NCBI RefSeq assembly: GCF_037975245.1
Contig: NC_092572.1
Location: forward strand, 28,257,989-28,321,988
DNA length: 64,000 bases
From: Apostichopus japonicus
Lineage: Eukaryota > Echinodermata > Holothuroidea > Aspidochirotida > Stichopodidae
Direction: 5' to 3'
Below are positions 26,146 through 38,300 of this stretch, piece after piece. Both the position numbers and the translations under genes were made by a program. The stretch's first letter is position 1. Every line of letters begins with the position of its first letter. The notes beneath the pieces are model-generated. The model ran no database searches and had not been told where the DNA came from. It saw nothing but the letters and a program-made list of their open reading frames with translations.

Positions 26146-26391
26146 TTATTTACCCTGCTTGTACAGCATCTCTTGCAGGTCTCTGCGGCCAGCTCTTATT
26201 AAAGCCTCTCCCAGTACTCTGTATGTGGCTTTACTGCCATTTCCATGTACCCAAGTCAACAACATCTGATAAACAGTTTCCTTGTGTCCCTGGTTGTTAG
26301 AATCTGTCTCCAGTATACAAAGCTCCTCTTCCTTTAGTCCAAGATTTCTACCTACATTTTTCCATTCTTTTGGAATTTTCCCGGAGAGATC
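26146..26391 (-). CDS. Terminal exon: C-terminal Death domain and stop
   Basis: 82 codons including TAA, phase 0, after AATATTACAG. The Death domain begins DLSGKIPKEWKNVGRNLGL, continues with a GHKETVYQMLLTW helix and ends VLGEALIRAGRRDLQEML. In ZU5-UPA proteins such as UNC5 and PIDD1 the Death domain takes this same place. Candidate poly-A signals follow within 160 nt. Confidence 0.85.
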   Translation of the reverse strand, partial: DLSGKIPKEWKNVGRNLGLKEEELCILETDSNNQGHKETVYQMLLTWVHGNGSKATYRVLGEALIRAGRRDLQEMLYKQGK

Positions 26392-29300
26392 CTGTAATAT
26401 TATTAGAATATATGAATATTGAGTGTTACTGTACATGAGTAGAACATCCACAAACTATACCAGTTCTCTATCAGGTCCCCTGTCTAAAGTATTTAATCAT
26501 GTTTGATGAATTGATTACAGAGTGGATATGAATCCATCGTGTTCCAATTATTGTTCATTTACAAATTATACTATAACTGACACCTGCTGTATATTGTATG
26601 TATATACTAAAGCATGATACAGAATGGCAGAGTTAGCATGCCCGTCATGAGTCACTAAATTCCAAGAGTGGAGTCACTCAAAGGAGTTTGTGAATTTCCC
26701 CCAATAAGGCAACTACGGTGACTTTATTCACTGTAATGGTTGTCACTGGCTAGATGTCTCTCATATGTGATGAAAATAATCTGTAAAGCTTCCCCAACTC
26801 ATTTGCACACGTCCAGAACGAGAAAACGAGAACATTATGAAACAATAAATTTGTGACAAGTTGTGAGTCACCACCCGACCGAAAGTGTTTAGCACACTAA
26901 ATTTATACACAAAAAACAGATGTTCTAGTTGTACAATGCACCATGTAGCCCTTGCACATTACTGGAAGGAATGGCAGTGTGCCGCCACGCACAATGCTTG
27001 TGTGATGTTATTCAAAGTATTTGCAATGTGCTCGTTCTGGGCTTATTCTTCATCTTGCATGATTGCAGATAAAACACATACAAATGGCATACAGCCTTTT
27101 CAAAATACGCACAATATGACTGGCGTGTCCCCTTACTTTGGGTGCTGAAGTATAGGTTTATATATGGAATCACCTGAGTGATAGAGCAACTTAGGAAAAT
27201 GTGTCCTTAAGTCAAGCACCAGAAGATCAGAAAAGAGTTTCAGATAACTTGACCATTGCAAAAGTAAATCACTTCTGAAAGTTGACGACAGCAGTTTCAG
27301 TGGAAAACTATCTCAGCCACTTCAAAGAGTAAAGTTCAAATCATGTGACAGGTAGTGATATATAGGATTGCCAGGCGTCAGAGATATGGGGCTCAAAATT
27401 AAAATAATGATCTGCGAGTCATTTTGTAAGAAGGTATTAGATCTGTTATATTGCTGCTCTTAATCTCATTTTGTCACCAGGGTGTCAGATATTATGAGTA
27501 CTGAATGTTTTGTCTCTCTGAATATAGAACTTGGACCTAACAGTAGTTTTCAGAAATGGTGACCACTATGGTAAATTTTTCAAGCAGCCCCAAGGGTGAA
27601 CTGGACATTTTCCCATCCCATGTAAAATATGAAATTTCAGAAGAATAATGCAATCCCCTTCCTCAACAGAGGAAGGTATAGCATCTATAAATATTGCTTT
27701 GGATAAATATAGGTAATACACATTATGGGGCAACAATCACCCAACTACAGTTTTCACCTGCAGTTGTTTAAGTATATACTGTGACATGTTTGCTACTAAC
27801 CACCTTAAATGACATTTGACCTCTGAAGAAACAAAAGAGTTCTTGGACTCAATTAGTATATTCAAGCATTTCATTTTGAATTTGAGAGCTTACCAAATTG
27901 TTCAGATAGTTTCACCTCTGTTGACCTCAAATGGCTTTTGAACTCAAAACGAAAGTTTTCATCTACTCAATAACATGCATCCATGTGCTACATGAGAATT
28001 CATCCAACCTCTACTTTGCTAGTTGTGTACAAGGCGTTTTGGAATTCGACAAGGTTGTGAGAAAAGGCATGCCCGGTCAATCATTTGCATTGTGCATTTC
28101 CAACGAAATAAGTCTCCGAGGGAACAAAGGATCCAATGAACATGCTAATTTTAATTATTTATTGGAACTTTTTGATCACCATAGACACTTCTCGAGGTAA
28201 AGAAATCTAATCATACAGCTGAACCCCCCAGAACTTGTAGTTTACGTGATTGCATTGAAGTTTGTACACTCACTTAATCTTTACACACTCAGGGAAGCTG
28301 AAGCTGGACCCAAGACTAGAATCTTTGCACAAGACAATGGTTGAAACTGTGTAAAGTTGTGTTCAGCACTTAATTTATGGTATGTAATCTCCAATGTTGA
28401 CTTGTGAGCCAACATTGTGCCAGCTGTATCCTTCTTGTGCACAAGTTGCTAACATGTGTGACAGTTGTGAACATTTTAAATGGTTGGCAAAAGGCACACA
28501 GTCAGCATTTAATTGACGCACTCTAATTTGTTAAGCTCTTTCACAAAACATGGCACGAAATCATGAGGGCTTGGTCGTATGCTGTCAAATATCTTTATAA
28601 GTTACTGCATTCACTACTGTAACATTTCAGTCTCTTTAATCTAACTGCAGCAAGAATATTACCTCATAAAATGAGGTATCATAAACAGCATCTGTACTGG
28701 ATGGCAAGCATTCAATGTTTCTCAGTTCAATTCAAGTTACAAGTCAAATATAAAAGCAACTTATATAGTCATACTTAGGTATAAGCATTACAATATATCC
28801 ATAGTTAAGGGCCAACAGGTTACTTTTGTGAAGTGATGCTAGTATATATATATATATATATAAATAAATATATATATATATATCCTGTAACATGACAATA
28901 CAATATCCACAATATCTTCACTGAATAAAGCTACTAATTAGTGTACAGGGGCTGGGTTGTTAGTTGTATTGTCATAGTGAGGCGGTATACGTGGAGGAGA
29001 AATGTTTGGTAAAAAGCACAACATTGTATCTATTTTGCTGTTTTGAAATTTTCAACTGTTCAGGTTGGACTGTACATGTAGGTCACATGTATATGACCAT
29101 AGGGATTTCTTGTAATATTGTTACTGCCAGTGTGCTATGGTTGGGGAGGGAGAGTTGAATTTATTTTTAAGACCCCGCCCCCAGAGGCATATGTGATTGA
29201 CCCCTGCCTATGTACCAACATTTTTATATCAACACTTATAGCAATCAACCCAGTATTGAATAAACTCAGCAACTATATTTCTCACTCCTCGTATTAGTAG

Positions 29301-32300
29301 GATACTTAAACAGTTTACATACTTCATGCCCCACCCTACTCAATCCCACCCCCTCAAAATAAATTCATTGATATGAATGCTTATAGTACATAAAATAGCT
29401 CATTAGAGATAACAGACGTTGAATAATGAAAACATGTCCTGCTTAAGACATATGGAACATTGTTATATTAAAATATTAATGATGCAATATCATCAGCTGC
29501 AAAATATTCGTTCTCAAAATAACTTTGGTGTAGTAAAGGTTTCCCAGATGATATGCGGGTGTCAATGCCGAGTTTTCTGAAGAAAAATACCATACTAAAT
29601 TCATAGTCTACACCAGAATCCAGCAAGTTAGGATATGCCAAGAAAACAGTTTAAAATGCTCAATTTTTAGCCACTTCTGCAATACATTACATGTGTCTTC
29701 CTTTTGCAAGTACAATGTTTGTGTAAGAACAAAGAAAGTGACTACTCTTTTATCAAATGGGCAGAGTATTTGCTTCCAATTTTATAACAAATTTGTAGTG
29801 TCTACTCTAATAATTTCCATTAAAAATTCCATTCAATTCAAATCAAGTCACAAGTCATTGTACAAGCAAGTCAAGTTATATCAAGTCACTGTTCATCTGT
29901 TGTCAAGTCACATCAACAGGTCAAGAAAAATGTGAGTCGAGTCTGATTCAAGTAACAGGTGAAAAAAAATTGACATTTTCAGCAATTAGGAGAATATATC
30001 ATATGACAGCATAACAAAGACCCAATTCCATCACATAGATTCGATCTGGTCACTAGCAAGGAACAAATAGGACACAGTTTCAAGTTTACAATATGAAACT
30101 CAACATTTTCATATATTTTTATGTCTTTTTCTGATCATCATAACTGACCTTTTTGACCTTTTTATTCCATCTTTGAAAATTACAAAACTTCATCTAATTG
30201 TTTCAATTTTTTAGGTTCCGCTCAGTTCTCACTCTGAATACAAAGTTACCAGTACATTATACATGCTTTTCATACAATTCCTCTCATTGCTAAGTTAAAA
30301 ATAAATAGCAGAGTGTTTTTTCTGGCAGTTTGTTTACTAAATTAACCCCTCCTGTAATTCAATCATTATTGTTTCTGCTGGTTTCATTCCTTTTATCTCA
30401 CCATCAAGATTTTATTTAACCACATCTTAATGAAAATAATAAAAACTATGGCACGACTGTAAATTTATGTCAATTTCAATACAGAGTTTCTCTTTCATAT
30501 TTGCATTCAGTAATTTATTGTTAATTTAACAGATTTGTTAACTGATAGCCTACCGCCTTCAACGAATGGACCTCGCTTCTTTCTTACATGCAAATTACAT
30601 ATTCAATACCAATCATGAAAATACTTCCTTCTCAACAACATCTTATAAACAATTTCCTTGTGTCTCTCGTTGGTAAAATCTCTAACAAGATTGTTAAACT
30701 TTGACTCATCTATTCCAAGATTACGACCTACAACTTTCCAATTTGTTGGAATTTTTTCTGACAAAATCTGTAACAAATTAAAAGGATTCTATGCCTACTG
30801 AGAATAACTTCAAAGATTTACCATTTAGGGCCCCGTTGTAATGACAAATCCTGTAACTGAGTATAATGTATTTTCAGTATTTGATGAGAAAAAAGCCACA
30901 CAAACTGATTGCCCTGATACACATTCATGTATGCATGTTACAAACTACAGTAGCTGCAATAGAAAAAAAATTGTTACTGCTCCAACTTTACCCTCAAAGC
31001 GGCGTCTGTTATTTGTGAAGATTCATAACATATTGTCTGCTGTGAACGTTGGACATCCCTTGTCAGTGATAGTGAAGAACTGTCTGAGTGGGGTGCTACC
31101 AACACTTACTGCAATCAAGTGTGTTGTTTGAGTCACACACAATTGTTAGGGGTATATTTACAAAATATTGACATGTAGGATGAAAAGCACTTTACAAAAT
31201 TCACTTGTGTAAAATGCCTGGTCCGCTTAGAATTAATAGTAACTATTAAAAAGCTAAGTTATAGGGGTCATTCTGCTGAAAACCTATTAAAATGGCACCT
31301 CTGATAAAAACAGATGCCCCCACAATCTAGCAGTTGGAGAAACAGTCCAGACTACTTTAAACACACAAAGCATATTTGCAACATTTTATTTCAATGTTAG
31401 CCTACCATTAAACATCCAGGGACAAAAGCAAGAATGTATGTAAAGACAGTAAAGACAGTCATTACATTTAAACAGAGAGGCATACTGGAAATAGACGGTT
31501 AACTGCCACGGCCAAACAGGATAGATTAGGAATGATCATTACATCTCTTGAAAATTACTAACAGTGGGCTAAAGTCTAGGCTGACGGCTCTACTGTAACT
31601 TAGTGTTGGACTCAAGTGTGGTTGTGGTATGATGTGAGTAATATTATTTTTGGTAATGTATTTATAATTTGAGACATTTATTTATTTTGGGCAAATGCAG
31701 CCTAAAACACCTCTATGTTATCAAAAGTGCAAACTTTCATTGCATGAAAACATTGATGTGTTGGTTAAATTACATAAGAATGACATAAAAGTGTCATGCA
31801 AATTATCCTCAAGGTGACAAGAGTTACGTAAGTTATACCAATGGTCAAATAAGCAGCATGCTGAAATGGATAAGGACAAATGCAGGTTACATAACTATTT
31901 ACAAACCTTGTATGGGACTCGCAATTCAATTGTTTCCTCCTGAGTAGCTTTGAAGTAAAACGTACAATCTTCTTCTCTAACTTTATCAAAGGAAAACGGG
32001 CACGAATCTTCTATAGGCATCGCTATTTTCCTGAATGAAATTTCCTGCGACAGAGGAAAATTGATATGTTTCTACCAAGTGCATGTTTCATATTTAAGGG
32101 TATATTACATGCAATACCAAGACTGACAAAGCTCTAAAACAAACTTTAAAGGCGCGTTTACACGACAAGACAAAATCGTCTACAACTTTGTCGGTAAGTG
32201 TAAACGGCTACTCTTGTCGTAAGGAATTCGTCCACGACAAAATCGTCCATGATTTCTTTAATTCCGCGTAAGACTTGATCGCAGCGTGTGAATGGAATCT

Positions 32301-35300
32301 CTCTTAGCATTTGTCGCGCGACATTTTAAGATTTTAAGTTGTCGAGCAAAGTTGAGCGCTGTTCAACTTCTGTCACGAATTCCACCGGATGGTTCAGCGA
32401 CCAGTGACTACAAAATGGCTGAATTTAGCGACTCCAGGACGTGAATAAATGTGCGATTAAAGACGATGAGCTGAAGAGAGTCAGGAATATTATTAACTTC
32501 TATTAAGATTCCTTGTGACCAAGATAACAAAATTAAGTTTTAAGTTTTATGCTTGCTCGTTCTCACAAACTTAAAAAAGAGAATTGCGCGTGGATGGTCA
32601 CTGTTGAAGTGATTCATTATATGGTTGCAATTATTTCAAAGTCATTATTTTGAATGTTCGTTTCACAGTTTGTGTGTGGACTGTTTTCAGTTATCTGGGA
32701 ATGTAATTTTGTTTACGGTCAAGTTGTATATAACTGTAAATTATATACTGTAATAGTCAGTGTGGGTTAAATTCTTTTAATTGTGACATTTTGACAGTGA
32801 AAAAATGCGAATGATGATCCCAGATATATTGCTTTGAAACGCTTTCATTTCTTTCTTCTTTATGTTATTCCTTATGTTCATGAGGCTATGTATGTGACCT
32901 CTTCGAAGGCAATCATTTTAAAATTACAAGGTGGTCTAAAATTATTTCATATTTGGATCCACCTTATTAAGTATAAGAACCCTTTTTGTTAGGTCAAATC
33001 TTATTTGAGGTCACCATGCATTTGCAGTGTGAAACCTTGTGAATAAACATTGTCTCTAAAGTAACCCTTGAATAAATGTTCTCAAAAAATGAAAGGAACC
33101 CCTATGCCTATTGGTTTGCTGGCGTACACTTGTTATCCGTCTGCCAGATTTTCTGAAGTATCTATCACCTGTAGCAGAAAGTGAAATCTTGGATGCTGAT
33201 TGGGTTAAAAAGATCATATGACTTAATGCTATTATGCAATATCAGTTACAATTTCTCATTAGGACATATAAACTTGGAGATGAATTATTTCCTTTCTCTC
33301 TACAGTATTTTGTATTTTAGTGAGCTGGCAAATTGCAATATTTTGATACGGATAACCCATAAGATGCCTTTGCTTCTGGCACCTGTACCCCCAAGAATTC
33401 CCTGCCACAACCATATAACATCAAATGCACATATTTATCGCATACGACAATGGTGTCGTGTAAACTAAAAGTTGATCAATTGGAACAATTTCTCTGTACG
33501 TGATCAATCGTGCACGACTCAAGACAACCGATTTCGATTCAGGGCTTCTTGTAATATGCTCAACTTTGCGCTTCAAGTTGCTCACGATTCAGTTTCTACG
33601 AAAAGTCTATTCACACGCCACGATTTTGTCGCGCACGGCTATCGTGCACAACAAATCGTGAGGAAATTCGTGTCGTGTAAATGCACTTTATGTATGCTTC
33701 TCTTCCTCAAGACCAACAACTATGGTTACATTAAATATAGAACAAGAGCCTAACACACACCATGGTTCCTTGCTCAGTGGAATATCAAAGTGTTGTATGT
33801 CATCAGCCACATCATAATATTTATACCCACATGTACCAGCTATTAACCAATAACTGTATTCCAAGTTTGGATATAATGTGATTTAGGGTTGAGGAGTTAT
33901 TGCAATGTTGGTCCCTCCCAAAAAACAAAATTGTGCACTTAAATGGTCCCAAATATTAGGGCCAAACAAAGTGACTTCAAAATATCCTGCATCCAAAAAT
34001 TGTACCCCAAAACATGTTGGCCCAAATTTTCCCAAAATATTGAGCCTCACAAATTCAGGCCTAAACAATGTGTCCTTATATATGCATTTGAGGCGGAAAT
34101 AAATGGAGCCCACCCGGTGCAAGAATAGGCACACAGTTGTTTGGGCCCAGATAGCTCCAACAGATTTGGGCTTACGTATACCCACTATTAACCAACTACT
34201 GTATACCAAGTTTGGCTACAATCAATCTTGTGGTTGCGAAGTTAATGCAATGTAAATATGGTGGACCCAAAAATACTGGGCCCATAAAATCGGGCCCAAA
34301 GAATTTGTCCCAAATGCATTTGCGGTGGAAACAAAATGTGGGCCTACTCAGCCCAAAAATGGGGCAGGAATATGTTTGGGTCCAGATTGTCCCCAAAAAA
34401 GTAGGTCTACATGTACCAGTTATTAACCAACAACTGTATGCCAAGTTTGGTTGCAATCTAACTTGCAGAATTATTGCAATGTAAAGATGTTTACGTTTAA
34501 CCCATAACCCCATCATACATTAAAATGACAACCAATTTTGATATTTTGATTTATGTTAGAACATTTAGATACAGGTAAACAAGTGACCGATGCTACCATA
34601 ATTAACATACATGTTCCTATATCAGCAAGTTCAACGGGGCTCTCCTACATTCTAGTCGAGGGTGTAGTTACATAGGTCTTAATATTAAACAATCACTGAA
34701 TCAAAGCAGGACAAATAACGTGAAATCGAAGTGCCAACAAGCATGCGAACGTGCCAGATGAATTTGTATGCACATGTTCTGGATGAATGACTGAAATGTT
34801 CACTTACAATACCGTACAATATCACCGAACGATAAAATAAAGCACAGGTTAAGGTGCTAAAACATCTTTCTTACAAATGTTCCAACGATCTCTTCATATT
34901 TATTAATACTTACGAACATGCTTATAGTGTTAACTAATGCAACCACTACATATGATTCTTATAATGTCCGACAAGAACCTATTTACCTTTGGGTTTGTGT
35001 CTTCAGTGCATTTCCAAGACTCTGGCCGTATCTTTTCAAGTAATATCTTCAAAGGATATTGTCCCTCTTTAAAAAAGGGGAATGGTTTTTCTTGCAAGAT
35101 TTTCATATCATTCTTCTCAACTATCTTGAAGGAAAAATCAAACAAAGTACTGAAAAACTCATATAGACAAGCAGGATATGCATGTGAAATTACATTACAA
35201 TCTGAATGTCTAGATATGGTGTTAATGGGATCTATTTCTTTTTCATTACATTCCTACACAATGAGCTGGATAAATGTTTATCATTGTTTGTGTATCATTG

Positions 35301-38300
35301 CTAGTCAAGGATGAGTTTTACTTGGACCAGGGACTATTTCCAAGATCTTGGGGAAAATTGTAACATGTAAGAATTAGGAATTTATTAACAATCTCTATCA
35401 CATTAGCATGCCAACCTCTCAGATGTATCTATCAAACATGCAATTCAATCAATAACCATAGACAAATATAAAATAGGACATGGTCAACAATCCCCCTTAG
35501 TTCGAAATACTAGCATGGCCATTTACTAAATATGTACGCATGCTTATTGCAGACGACGGTTATTTATCAAAATCTCAGGGAAATTTTTGCTATCTTCAAG
35601 CAGTTTGACTTCTGACTTTTACAATTACAGTTCTTTCTATTGCTGGTAGCATCTGGTCAAAACATTTATGAAATCACATAGTTGAACACTACAACTAAAC
35701 CACTGAGCAAAAACAGTGAGATCATCATCACCATGTTCTTTAAAAGAACATCGATGTCCTTACTATCCCTACACCTTACATTGTTAGTTAACAAAATGAT
35801 GAGCTCAAAGTTTATCTTGATGATGACAATTATTACATGTAACTCACCTCTTTTTTACCTGGTAAGTCAATATAGTATCCAAGTTCCATATGTAAACAGT
35901 TGGCATGCGGATCTACAGGTAGCTGGCTACAAGCAGCATAGACCTGGATCTTCTTAAATTCAACATCTCTATCATCAATCTGACATGTCTCCCATGAAAA
36001 GCTTTCAACCCAGATTACACAGTTTGTTTCATTCAGTTGATACAAAGCATTTTGTTTTGGTCTCCACTTCGGCTGAGTCCCTACAAAAGTAAAACAATTG
36101 CTGAATCAGAAAGTTGGTACTATCATTTTCTTCTGTTTCTTTTCAAGATGTCATATCACCATAGAAGTTGAACTAGGAGGAATGCTATCACAGTGCATCG
36201 CCGTGTGTTTAGGCCGTGAAGCCTTTACATAGTGAAGGCGCTTTGCGTCGTGCAACAAAAAACCATATCATTTGTACGACTTCATACAAACATTGTGCAT
36301 TCGACTTTGAAACTGAATTTGATTTTACCCACATTTTCGAAAGAGTATGAGAACTTTTCACAACTGAGACATGTTATGGCGACCAGTGTAGTTGTGCAAC
36401 TTTTAATGTCTGCAAAGTGTAATTTCCGTTATCTGAGAGGTACCTGGCAAAACATTTCTTGCTTGTATTATTTGAGTACTCCACTCATATAGTGTCATAG
36501 TTACTCCTGGAAAATGCCATAAAAAAGCAACCCTTTCTCCTTCAATCCCCTTCCCACACACACCTACTTTTGTGTAACACTTCCATATTATTCTGTGCAA
36601 GCACTTCTCATTTTAATGTTAACGTTGCAAAGTTGGTAGTAGTTTATGTAGACTAACAGATCCCACCTTATGAAGTGAGAGTGCTAAAAGTTTGATTCAT
36701 ATTTACATTAAGACAGTCGTCAAAGAATAAGATGCTAGCAAGAGTATTAGCTTAGGTGTGTCGTTTTGCCTCGAGGCTTTGTCCGATCATGGTAAGTGAA
36801 TATAATTAGGTCTTAAATCATAGTTGAGTAAATGTAGGCAAATGGTTCATAAGAAGATACCAGAACATAACTGGCTAGACTGATTAGGTTCTAGCCTACC
36901 TCAAAACTCAGATTACTTTTATTACTGGCTAAATCTATACTGCTTATGCTTTTTGCAAAATTTACGGTGTTGAGAATATGCCTATTTTCCTAATTGAATT
37001 GTTATTGATAACCCAGGAAATCATAACCGTCATCTCATGTTATTTTTACATGTGGGTATAAAGGGATACAGTTTTAAGTAAAATGAGGTGGTGATAATGT
37101 TTTCATTAGGTTTTAGTCATTTCGCATCGGAAAGGATAGCCGTAGCCGGTCTAAGGCCTAGGCTAAACCGTATCCAGGGTCCAGTTAATAACAATACAGC
37201 AGCTAAGCAGACGACACTATAGTAAGTTCATTCCTATGTAATTGCTTCTACTATCGCTTCCTTAAAATTACCTGTGAAACTGAGTCCACTGACACATTTT
37301 TGACGTTTTTGGCACCCAAATGCGGCACACGATATCACAATTTCGACTGATTTATGTCAAATTTATCACGCTGGTTATGTCAAAGACGTAGTGTTTGCAT
37401 TACGAGCCGGTACTGTACAAGCAAAGCGAAACCAGCAGGATGGGTGGCTTCAGTATATGTCGCATGACGTCATTCTACCTTCTTCAAGTTCTATGCATAT
37501 AACACACTGTAACGTTATCATAACTAAGTCTTAACACTGCCAACTAGTAAGATTGAAATCACTGCAATTTTCTTATTTGCTATGAAGGTCAGTAATGTTA
37601 CTACAGAAAAAGCCTATTACTCAGGAACTCAAGTCCTCCAAAAAGTTTGCGTCCTGTAAATAAGAGCTTGCCTTTCGATCGAACACCAATTGTGTATTAA
37701 TTATATGACCTACTTTACTAGTGTAGTTATATATATGCTATTGATTCACAGCCTTTACTGTGTGAATGTTCTACACAATACACTTGACAGCTGGCCAAAT
37801 GTACAAGAATTGCTGTTTATACAGGGGGGCCCACTCTGCCATTTGAAACAATTTTCAATGCTCAGCCACTCTTTCATTCGCCTTTGTACTTCCCTACTCG
37901 CCAACTCCGTAGTGCATGCCTCCTTGTTTGACCTTGTAGCGATCCCAACAACAAATTCTTCAAATGTCCCTGTATCAACAGTGTGCATCGCTCTCTTAAT
38001 TCCACACAGTTCTTTACTACTGCATGTATAGGCCTGTTCAAACTACAGAGTTTCAACTACACATGGGCAAATCCTCAAAACCTGACGGTACACTTATCTT
38101 GAGCACTTTGCAGTATTAGAAAACAACCAGCTCCACAAACATTTTACGCAAAGTCGATTAAAAATAATCAAACTTCAATGGCTACTTTTGACATGGCTAC
38201 TTTTGACAATGCACGAAGTACAGTAGCTTACACCAGAACATTGGGCCCAAAAAAAATGACTGAGGCATGTGGTCTAAGGGACCGCGAAAACAACAAACAA

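Noticed and set aside
26885-27148. Cys/His-rich 87-codon plus-strand frame
   Set aside because: The Cys and His spacing does not form a recognisable zinc finger, and it sits in an intron on the opposite strand.
35125-35152. Longer version of the middle UPA exon using an upstream AG
   Set aside because: With the phase set by the preceding exon, this acceptor brings a TGA into frame. The AG at TTCCTTCAAG keeps the frame and the UPA pattern.
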